From Lampris incognitus (Eukaryota; Chordata; Actinopteri; Lampriformes; Lampridae): a stretch of DNA of 64,000 nt. Every line of letters starts with the position of its first letter. The stretch's first letter is position 1. The translations under genes and the position numbers were made by a program. The notes under the pieces were generated by a model. That model ran no database searches. It was not told where the DNA came from and was given only the letters and a program-made list of their open reading frames with translations. The DNA lies in assembly GCF_029633865.1 (NCBI RefSeq), contig NC_079217.1, positions 60,480,993 to 60,544,992 of the forward strand, given 5' to 3'. Shown one piece after another: positions 55,210-64,000 of the stretch.

Positions 55210-56300
55210 TTCGCAGAAGCAGGATTGCGGCTACAGAAGGAGAAGAGTGTTTGCTGCTGACCAAGTTGAATTTTTAGGTTTTCGTGTGGACAAGGATGGC
55301 GTGCGGCCGACTATGGAGAAAGTTGAGGCTATTCAGAAGGCGCCTTCACCCTGGAACAAAATGGAGCTTCAGTCATTCCTAGGCCTACTCAATTTTTACA
55401 GCTGTTTTTTGCCAAACAAGGCTACCATCTTAGAACCGCTGCACCTTCTCCTGGATCAGTCTGCACCCTGGCAGTGGACTGACGCACATGAAAAAGCTTA
55501 CACTGCTGCAAAACAACTGCTTCAGGCTGATGGCATGTGACGAAACAAAGCCATTAGCCGTTGTTTGTGACGCTTCGCCTTATGGCTTGGGGGGGCGCTG
55601 CTCTTCCATATGGAGTCCGATGGCCGGGAGGCTCCCATCGTCTTTGCCTCGAAGACACTATCCTCCACTGAAAGAAATTATGCCCAAATAGATAAGGAGG
55701 CATTGGCGGTCATTTTTTGAGTCAAAGAATTTCATCAGTACCTTGCTGGTCGCCGCTTTGTGGTTTTTACTGACCACAAACCTCTTTTGGGCCTGCTACA
55801 CCACTCTAAGCCCATGCCACCTGTCCTGTCCCCACGCATGCTACGCTGGAGTGTTCTTCTTGGGGCCTACGATTACGAATTGTGCTACTGCCCTAGCAAA
55901 CAGCTAGCAAATGCTGATGCCCTCAGTCGCTTACCACTGCCCGCTGGTATGCATGATACCCCTCCACCCATGGAGGTGCTCTTACTGGAAATGGCGCCTG
56001 AAGCCCCACTGAATGCAAAACACATTGCCGCCCTTACTCGGAAGGATCCAGTTCTGTCCCGGGTGCTGCGCTGGGTCCTGCATGGCTGGCCAGTGGATAC
56101 ACCTGACAGCCGTTTCAAGCCGTTTTTCACCCGGCGCCATGAACTGTCCACACACAAGGACTGCCTATTATGGGGGAGTCGTGTAGTTATTCCCAACCTG
56201 GCGAGGGAGGAGGTACTAGCCATGCTGCATGATGCACACCCAGGCATTGTGCATATGAAGGGCCTGGGGAGGAGTTATGCCTGGTGGCCAGGTATGGATT
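55210..56300 (+). pseudogene. Gypsy-2 RT end, RNase H and integrase start, unit 3
   Basis: Two bases are missing near 55250 relative to unit 2. RNase H pieces (VCDASPYGLGG near 55565; TDHKPLLGLL near 55769) are split by an extra G near 55596 and a TGA at 55718. The integrase N-terminus follows, and the catalytic core is absent. Confidence 0.8.
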
Positions 56301-56546
56301 TCAATAATCTATACTCTATAATCTGGTCGGCAGAGCAGTGCTTGGTAAATTCATTGAGACCGAAACCGATCTGCCATTCAGTACAGGTTGTGGAGCTTAA
56401 TTTGGTAGATGGTATTCATCTGTTGTCTGCACGTCGCTTGTTTCCTTGGCCTGTATATTTGAACGCCTTCGGTTCTCCTTGCCCACTATGTCCTGTTGTC
56501 AATTCTGCCTTGGTGTTTACATGATTCGTTTTTGTATGAGAGTTTT
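56301..56546 (+). mobile_element. LINE-type tail, truncated, end of unit 3
   Basis: Counterpart of 39815-40050, but the last ~145 bp (AATAAAG tail plus the first ~64 bp of the next unit) are missing: TATGAGAGTTTTGTAGAGTT joins two AGAGTTT sites. Confidence 0.55.
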
Positions 56547-57081
56547 GTAGAGTTTCTTCATCATTACAGAAAAAACAGTGACTCCTTGCTCAGGGATCTA
56601 CGTATATGTGCCACATGCCTGTTCATAGTCACATCCCCATGTACCACCTCCACTGCAGAGCTGCAGTGTGTTTCTTTATGGGGGTTTTGTACAGGTAATT
56701 CCATCTGCCTTTGGGAGATGAACCTGGTGTCAATACACTCAACCACCTCGCCTCCTGTACACCGGCTAGTTATGTTCTGTTGAGAATCTTTACAGTGCCT
56801 GCATACAAGGCCTGCCTTGATGTTCTTGAGAAGTCCTGTAGATCTGGTGTTTTAAAAGACAGAAGGGGCCCGTTTTCTTCCTCCTGCTCTTCCACTGCAG
56901 CATGGATCCATAAAGATTGAAAAACAGACCGCATAACTGACTGATCCTCTCCACACCCTGCTCCAAATGCCTCTCTGAAGAAATCAGGAAGTGCACCGAT
57001 CACTTCCTCCAACAGCATCTCCATTAGACAAAAATATTTAAAACCAGTCTCTTGGCTCAAAATGGCAGCCGTTTTCCACAC
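56547..57081 (-). mobile_element. Antisense LINE ORF2 remnant, unit 4
   Basis: Counterpart of 65-600. The 103-codon frame (57081-56770) is open again. The LINE's zinc region is cut at the unit junction. Confidence 0.6.
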
Positions 57082-57372
57082 GCTATCTTAGTAAATCCAG
57101 CTCTTGTGAGGGATCACCGTACACTGACGGAGCTGAGAATCCTGTAGTGTATCAGTGCGTTACAGAACAGAGATTCATCTGGTACACTGCCATAGATCTG
57201 GGAGCAATATCTCTTCTTGTTTTAGACTGTTCCCCAAGCTCGGAGGACAGCCTGATAGAAAGGTGTCGTAGTGAACTCCATGCCAGCTAGTTCCAGAAGG
57301 TGCAAGTGCTTGTCATAATTCAGGTTCACAATCCTACAAAGCAAAACAGATGCAGTTTCACTTCAAAGCAGG

Positions 57373-57795
57373 TTTTTTTCCCCTCAATTGTATCCAGCCA
57401 ATTACCCCACTCCTCTGAGCCATCGTGGTCACTGCTCCACCCCCTCTGCCGATCAGGGGAGGGCTGCAGACTACCACATGCCTCCTCCGATACATGTGGA
57501 GTCGCCAGCCGCTTCTTTTCACCTGATAGTGAGGAGTTTCGCCAGGGGTATGTAGTACATGGGAGGATCACGCTATTCCCCCCAGCCCCCCCCCCAAACA
57601 GGCACCCCGACCGACCAGAGGAGGCACTAGTGCAGTGACCAGAACACATACCCACATCTGGCTTCCCACCTACAGATGCAGCCAATTGTATCTGCAGGGA
57701 CTCCCGAACAAGCCAAAGGTGACACGGGGATTCGAACCGGCGATCTCCGTGTTGGTAGGCAAAGGAATAGACTGCGATGCTACCTGGTTACCCCC
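57373..57795 (-). mobile_element. tRNA-derived SINE, antisense, unit 4
   Basis: Counterpart of 893-1306, with the B-box region intact (GGCGATCTCCGTG kept). Confidence 0.8.
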
Positions 57796-57891
57796 AAAAC
57801 TGTTGTTTATGATATATAATAGTCACTGCACACTTTGAAGGTGAAAAGCTGTGATACGACTGCAATGGTCAATCAGGCCCTGGCCACCTTC

Positions 57892-60005
57892 TTTTTTTAT
57901 GAACATATTTTATTAGCATTTTAGGAAAAAAAACTTTTTAGGAAAATATAAAGCAATGCATTAACATAAATTGTTAATGGCTTCCTCTACCCCCCCCCCC
58001 TCCCACCACCACCACTTAGTCTTTTGAGCTCCTTATCTTAGGTCAAGGAAATATGACAATAATAACAAAAATATATTACTGTTAAGAATAACAATAACGA
58101 TAATAGTAAATGAGGTACGTTAGTGTAAAACAAAGAGAACGAGAAAAAATGTATATAAAGACACATACAAGCATAAATGAGAGCAAAGTGTACTGCGTAT
58201 ATGTATGGGCCATTACGGTGCATAATAAGTTGTTGGGAGTTTGAAGATTTTCAGTGTGCTACCAAACTGTAGGATTTAGCTGTTCCATTGTATTAATCGT
58301 CTCATCTGGGTAGTCATTCTGGGGAAAGGGAGGTCAGACTCTTAACAGAAGAGGTCAGAGGCTGCCAATTTATCTGTCGAACCTGGTATGGAGAATTTGA
58401 TCTTTTCCAACTCCAAAACAGACATGGTATCACACAGCCAAGAAGTGGTAGGTGGGGGTAACAGTTTCTTCCATAGTAAAAGTGTTCGCCGATGGGCTAT
58501 TACAGAGGTGAATGAGATTATATTGGCTTGCATCACTGACATATTTTTGCCAGGGTCAGGTATACCAAATATAGCAGTCAGTAGGGATGGTTCTATTGCT
58601 TGCTCTAATATTACTGAAATGACTTGAAAGTAAGATTTCCAATACTCCCCCAGTCTCGGCCATGACCGGGACATGTGAGTGAGATTACAAGGAGCCTGAT
58701 AACATCTGTCACAGGTGTTAGCTATATTCAGGTATATCCTCGCAAGTTAAGATTTATTACAGTGTGCCCGGTGAACTATTTTGAGTTGTATGAGTTGACA
58801 TTTTGCACAAGATGAACAAGATTTTATTTCTTTCAGTGCCTAAGCCCACCGATCGTCAGGCATGATAATGTCAAGTTCTGTTTCCCATTCTGTTTTAATG
58901 TTCAGCAAAACTGGAGGTGTATCTGGAGCTAGGAAGTTATATAAAAACGACATATGCTGTCTTGTCATTTTTGTCACCATTAAATGGTTATCAATTCCCG
59001 ATGAGGGTGGGGCATCTGGAAAAGAAGGTGTGCTTGATTTGAGGAAATGCCAAATTTGGAAGTACCTGAAGTGGTCAGATTGCTGTAGGTTGAAGGTATT
59101 ACACAACTGAGCAAAGCTGGAAAATGTGCCTTCACTATAGAAATCACCTATTGTACCTTGTCTGTCCTAAAAAGAAAATCTGGCATCAATCTTAGCGGGT
59201 TTGAACAGTTCATTATTACATATTGGGGTGTTAAGGGGGGGGCATGTTCTAGCCACAGTGTTGTTTGATTTGTTGCCAGATTTTCAAAGTGGATATGACT
59301 ATCGGCGTATCCGTGTATTGTTTGGGTTTAAGTCTGTTAGCATAGCATACCAAAGCGTTTAAGCAGGAGGAGTAACATGAATGTGATTCCACCACTTGGT
59401 TTCAGGACAGACAATGTGACATTTTTGCATGTTGGCTGCCCATTAGTAAAATTGCAAATTGGGTTATCCTAAACCTCCCTCCAATCTACCCCTCTGTAAT
59501 AAGGCTTTTTGAAGCCTTGGAGATTTATTGCCCCATATAAATGAGGAAAACATACTGTTAATGCTATGAAAAAAATGACCTATGGAGGAAAAGAGGCAAA
59601 CATTGAAATAGGTACAGATATTGAGGGACAATATTCTTGTTTATACATTGTACTCTCTCTGCCAGTGTGATCTGCAAGCTGTTCCACCTTTGAAGATCTT
59701 CTAACTTGTGTTGTTGGCACAGAAAAATTGTTGTCAAATAATAGTGATATATTTTGGGAAATGTTGATTCCTAAATATTTAAAGGTTGTTGGGGAAAGAG
59801 TGAATGGCAAATCAGATCGTGTAATATCCCCTGCCAGCTGATTGGTGGGGTGTGGGGGGGTAAATCCCTTTTTCCTATACTGAGCTTATATCCAGAGAAA
59901 GTGCCAAATGTTTTGAGAGTGTCTAAGAAATATGGAATGGCTGTTTTTGGATCTGATACATAAAGTAACAAATCATCTGCATACAAGGACACTTTATGCT
60001 CAATT
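57892..60005 (-). mobile_element. L1a fragment, antisense, unit 4
   Basis: Counterpart of 1402-3520, including the T-run (57892-57899) and C-run (57990-58001) of the 3' end. An extra frame break near 58750-58840 splits the Cys-rich piece. Confidence 0.8.
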
Positions 60006-60320
60006 CATTATTCCCATTGGTCACGTGACTTTCTGGTTCCCGCCATGTTGGATCACAACCGAGCTATGGATACATGTAGCAACTGTTTGATATTCTATGC
60101 AACGTGTGTTCTCGCTGCTTGTTTTTGCTCGAAAGTACGTTTATAAGTTAAAAGTTAATTCTTACTTCGTAAAATGATTGCCTGCTGCCTTTTATTATCT
60201 AGGGAACAGGTTTTTTTAAACTTTAAGTACCTGGCTCTGACAGGAGTAGGAAAAATTCTTCGAGTTAGTTCCTATCGTTTTAGGCCATAAGCCTACCCGA
60301 TCAAAAGGAGTTCATCAATC

Positions 60321-61749
60321 ATGGTAAACTTTTTTTGCAGTCGTTGGGTGTTCAAACAGAATTGGAAGTGACAAGAAATCTTTGTTCAGATTACCAAAAG
60401 TTATCACACATCACGGTGAAGATGCAAAATTAATTTCAGAAGAGAGACGTCTGTCTGGTTGGCTCAGATTAGCAGATCAGATTTAACCACGAGAAGCAAA
60501 CCAACACCAGGGTTTGTTCAGATCACTTCGTCTCCGGGAAACCAGCTGCTCTTTTCCACAAGACGAACATAGACTGGGCACCTACTTTAAACTTGGGACA
60601 CAACAAATTCAGGCCTCCTGCAGATTCATCACTGAAAAGAATCGTTAGAGGTCAGAAGCGGAAGCAACATCAGGCAAACCAAGATGAAGGCAATCAGACC
60701 CCTTTCAAGTTACCGAACGATAAGGACGGATATATCGAAGACACATTGGTAACCAAGGATGTTTCTTGTCAAACTGATATGACCTGTGAGGAGATTTATG
60801 ACTTGGAGAGAAGGTATGAAAATGCGGTAGCAAAGCTTGATAAGTTATCCTTTACTGAAGAATGATTGAAGGAAGATGACAAAAAAAGTTGCAGTATACA
60901 CAGGGCTTCCAAATTTTCTCACCCTGTCTTCAGTATTTAGTTTTTTTGAGCCATATATACCTTTAGCATAGAGTTCTTTATTGACAAAATTTCAGCAGTT
61001 GATGGTCCTTTTACTGTGACTGAGGCTTAATCTGTCTCTCGAAGATATAGCATACAGACTGGATTTATCCAAGTCTACCATATCAAGAATATTCCTACGG
61101 ATGCTAGACATTGCCTTTGTTAGGTTTTCATTTTTGATTATAGATGGCCAGAAAGAGAAGAAATATGGAAAACAACACCACTTCCATTTCGACAGCATTG
61201 AGGGACCAAAGTGACAGTAGTGATGGACTGCTTTGATGTTTTTGTGGAGAAACCTTTGAGTTGACTTGCAAGGGTACAAACATTTTCAACATATAAGCAT
61301 CACAATACCGTAACATTTTTGATTGGAATTTCTGCACAAGGAGTTATAACATTCATCTCTAAGGCATGGGGCGGAAGAGCCAGTGATAAATTCTTCACTG
61401 AAAATTGTGCACTGCTGGATAATCTACTCCCAGGTGATGTCATTCTTGCAGATAGGAGATTTAATATTGAAGAAAGTGTTGCCCTTTATTATGGAGAAGT
61501 TAAAATCCCAGAGGGAAGAAACAACTTGCTGCACATGATGTGGAGAGTACAAGAAAAATTGCCTCTGTAAGGATTCACATTGAGAGAGTGGCTGGACTGG
61601 TATGTAGAAAATACAGAATTCTGCAGTCTACCCTTCCAACAGACCATGTAAATACAAAAGATGTTAATGGTGCAACAACAATTGATCAAATTGCTTTGGT
61701 TGCTTGTGCCTTATCAAATACCTGCAATAGCATAGTTCTTACAGCATAA
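60321..61749 (+). pseudogene. THAP-DDE transposase pseudogene, longest copy
   Basis: ATG at 60321. One extra T at 60331-60337 breaks the THAP frame at once. The THAP end ([20 protein letters not shown]) and middle region are one frame, 60593-60865. All three acidic residues of the DDE core can be read in pieces: the first Asp in VMDCFDVFVE (near 61219-61248), the second Asp in [12 protein letters not shown] (near 61440-61475), and Glu in IHIERVAGL (near 61573-61599). The frame shifts near 61510. The C-terminus ends CNSIVLTA, stop 61747-61749. Units 1-3 lost everything after 61420. Confidence 0.75.
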
Positions 61750-61750
61750 A

Positions 61751-62446
61751 TTAGGTTTCAACCTTTCCTTGTAAAGTACGTATAGCTACAAGTTCTGGTA
61801 GTAGGCAGTTCTTAAAAAATGAAGATGCTTCAGCAACAGTCGTTTTCCACATCTCTTTATCAGGCAGGATTCTTTCAATAAATACATCTTTCTCTGTCCA
61901 CAAGACAAAATCTCCAAAGATGGCTTCTTTATACAGATTGATCTGTACCTGGCAATAATAATATGCATGATAGCTTGATGATTGCATACCACCAATACAC
62001 TCAACAAGGCAAAGTTTTTCTTTTTTAGGCCAGCTTCAATGCTTGAGTCATGTATGCAAAAAGGGCACTTTATTTCAAATGAACCAATCCCACAACAAAA
62101 AACAATACGTGGTTCCATCTGGGGAGACACCCATGAACGGTGGATCCTTTGAAATCACAAAGCCACAATCCTTTACTTGAAATATTGTATGTTTTGCAGC
62201 CATTATATCTTTATAGTGCCACTTGTTCATGGGTGCATCCCCATCGTATTGCCTCAGTAGTGAAACTATATGAGGGTAGCAAATTTTCTTGATTAGGCTT
62301 TGAGAAGGGCACTTGATATTTGTCCTACAGCAAGATTCTAATGTTGATGAGGAGATATGTCCTGCCAAAGCTAAGATTTTGCCTGTTCCCGGGTTAGCTC
62401 TTCAACACATTTAATTTGCTCATCGGTTACACTCAGGTCAATCTTG
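61751..62446 (-). pseudogene. YqaJ-type nuclease pseudogene of the transposon
   Basis: Minus strand: TDEQIKCVEELTREQAKS near the cut N-terminus, then [10 protein letters not shown], then PPFMGVSPDG (conserved Asp, near 62140-62110), then SFEIKCPFC (the ExK of the PD-(D/E)xK fold, near 62079-62053). YYCQVQINLY and DFVLWTEKDVFIERI follow (near 61960-61870). These are the catalytic motifs of YqaJ/lambda-exonuclease-like proteins. At least two frameshifts separate them. The role in transposition of this second protein is not established. Confidence 0.75.
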
Positions 62447-64000
62447 CAATTTGCCCTCGCCATAGAACCCCTGGCAATAAAACTTCTCTCCAATCCTCTC
62501 ATTAAAAGGTCTAATTAGACACGGGCATGAACACAAACTGTCTCTATATGCAGATGATTTATTGTTATACATATCCGACCTTTCTGTTTCTGTCCCCGCA
62601 GCCCTTGCCACTTTAACATCCTTCGGTCACTTATCAGGGTATAAACTGAATTTTAGTAAAAGTGAATTGATGCCACTTAATGTGGCCGCCAAAGGTTTCT
62701 CTCTACATAACTGTAAATTTACAATGGTTTATAATACTTTCACCTATCTCGGTGTACATGTCACAAACAGACTTGAAAACCTCTTTCAGACCAACTTTGT
62801 CCCCCTTTTAACCTGAACTAAGGACGATTTGGAACACTAGTCATTGCTGCACCTCTCTTTAGTTGCAAGAATTAATTCTATTAAAATGAACACCCTTCCT
62901 AAATTCCTATACTACTTTCAATGCCTACTGATTTATCCTCCCAATAAGTTTTTCGAAAAGATTGATGGCCTAATTTTACCTTTTATATGGGATGGAAAGT
63001 CTCATAGAATGCGAAAACAGCTCTTGCAGAGGCCCAAGTCAGACGGAGGCCTTGCACTACCAGATTTCAGGTCAAGTAAAGCAAGTCAATTTTATTTGTA
63101 TAGCCCAATATCGCAAATTAATAAATTGCCTCAGTGGGCTTAACAGCAACACAACATCCTGTCCTTAGACCCTCTCATTAGATAAGGAACAACTCCCTAA
63201 AAAAAAACCCCTTAAACATGGAGAATAAATAGGAAGAAACCTCGGGGAGAGCAACAGAGAAGGGATCTCTCTCCCAACACGGACAATGTGCAATGGATTT
63301 TGTGTTTACATAATTTACACAATAAAACATTGAAAGAGGATAACAGAATCCAGGTCCTACTACTGGGCTGCTAATCTCAGGATTATTCAGTTCTGGTTGC
63401 AGAGCAAAGAAATATCCACACCCCCAGTTTGGCTAGAGATGGAGGACGCCTCATGTGCACCGGCGTCATTGTCTTCCCTCGCTCACTCTTCCATTACAGG
63501 CCCTCATCACTTCTTCACTAAAAATGTATGTGTCAAAACAACATTGAGGATCTGGAACCAATTTAGACGCCATTTTGGGTTTCAGACAACTTCTTTTGAT
63601 GCCCCGGTGGCTTCAAATCCGGCTTTCCCCCCCATCTATGGTGGACAGTCCCTTCTCAATGTGGTCTAGTTTTGGTATTAAAAGGTTCAGAGATCTCTAG
63701 TATATTAATAATACATTTCCTACATTTGAGCAACTCTCAACCAAATTCGGGCTTCCCAGACATCATTATTTTAGGTACTTACAGATCCAGAGTTATATCT
63801 GCAGCAAATATCCTCGATTCCCCGCTCTTGCTGGCGACACACAGTTTTGACACTTTTCTTACCCCCCTTCCTACTCTAAAAAGTACCCTGACATTAGCCT
63901 ATAGACAAATTTGTTCTCTACAGGCCACCTCATTAAACAATATGAAATCTTCATGGGAGGTAGAACTGGGTGAGGAAATATCTGACCAATTATGGGTAGA
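62447..64000 (+). mobile_element. L1b fragment, sense, unit 4 (cut by window end)
   Basis: Counterpart of 5214 onward: YADDLLLYISDLSVSV near 62550-62600, a TGA at 62813, FIWDGKS near 62986, and the family B insertion at 63074-63350. Confidence 0.8.
63074..63350 (+). mobile_element. Family B repeat, copy 1, unit 4
   Basis: CAGGTC at 63068-63073 and 63351-63356. Same insertion as in the other units. Confidence 0.75.

Larger units (their letters stand above)
53285..56300 (+). mobile_element. Gypsy-2, truncated at both ends, unit 3
   Basis: Leader to the integrase zinc region. It stops after HPGIVHMKGLGRSYAWWPGMD (near 56236-56298) and joins the unit's LINE-type tail at TCAATAATC. No LTR remains. 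Confidence 0.88.
40121..56546. repeat. Tandem unit 3
   Basis: Same order. It shares the L1a deletion and the LTR/Gypsy-2 fusion with unit 2. It has lost the Gypsy-2 3' end, the third family B repeat and the MITE: sequence matching unit 2 at 37613 jumps to that at about 39815 (junction near 56300). Its first ~260 bases match unit 1 better than unit 2. Confidence 0.95.
60006..62446 (+). mobile_element. THAP/YqaJ DNA transposon, most complete copy (ISL2EU-like)
   Basis: Carries both genes tail to tail: transposase (plus, 60321-61749) and YqaJ nuclease (minus, 62446-61751), ending one base apart. This gene pair characterises ISL2EU-type elements. The right end is cut by L1b inside the nuclease N-terminus. 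No terminal inverted repeats are seen. Both genes carry frameshifts. Confidence 0.75.
56547..64000. repeat. Tandem unit 4, incomplete
   Basis: Same order as unit 1 up to L1b, where the window ends. It has the L1a 3' end that units 2 and 3 lost, and uniquely keeps the 760 bp deleted from the transposon in units 1-3. Confidence 0.93.

Overview
The window is eukaryotic, almost certainly a teleost fish. It is AT-rich, has spliced gene structure, and is packed with fish-type repeats: tRNA-derived SINEs, L1-like LINEs, Ty3/Gypsy elements with a Sushi-type chromodomain pol, a MITE, and a THAP-transposase DNA transposon with a YqaJ nuclease. There is no bacterial or phage gene organisation. Identification rests on family recognition by eye, not on a database search.

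The whole window is a head-to-tail tandem array of one large composite unit. Unit 1 is 1-21726, unit 2 is 21727-40120, unit 3 is 40121-about 56546, and unit 4 (cut by the window end) is about 56547-64000. Lengths differ (about 21.7, 18.4 and 16.4 kb) because of unit-specific insertions and deletions. Each unit reads, left to right: antisense LINE remnant; antisense tRNA-derived SINE; antisense L1-like LINE (L1a); THAP/YqaJ DNA transposon; sense L1-like LINE (L1b) carrying a SINE-like repeat (family B); about 1.1 kb of unrecognised sequence; a second family B copy; a three-exon minus-strand coiled-coil gene; then LTR-element debris. A third family B copy holding a MITE and a closing LINE-type 3' tail are present in units 1 and 2; unit 3 keeps only part of the tail.

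The only convincing cellular-type gene is the coiled-coil gene (9283-12739, 30800-34284, 49188-52905, all minus strand). Each copy has a TATA box, a 25-codon first exon, a large exon of shuffled coiled-coil modules, and a last exon with Ser-Pro mini-repeats and a basic amphipathic tail. Splice phases agree in all three copies and no copy has a stop, giving predicted proteins of 619, 629 and 629 residues. I do not recognise the family. An amplified, intact, orphan-looking gene inside a transposon-rich array is the best candidate for something undescribed here.

The mobile elements record the history of the array. One Gypsy element (Gypsy-2) is a solo LTR with target-site duplication in unit 1, an internal region plus 3' LTR in unit 2, and truncated at both ends in unit 3. 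A younger chromodomain Gypsy (Gypsy-1, 15726-21386) is only in unit 1, and the empty site is visible in unit 2. Unit 4 keeps a longer THAP transposase/YqaJ pair; units 1-3 share a 760-bp deletion in it. Units 2 and 3 share further deletions that units 1 and 4 lack, or, where unit 4 lies beyond the window, that unit 1 lacks.
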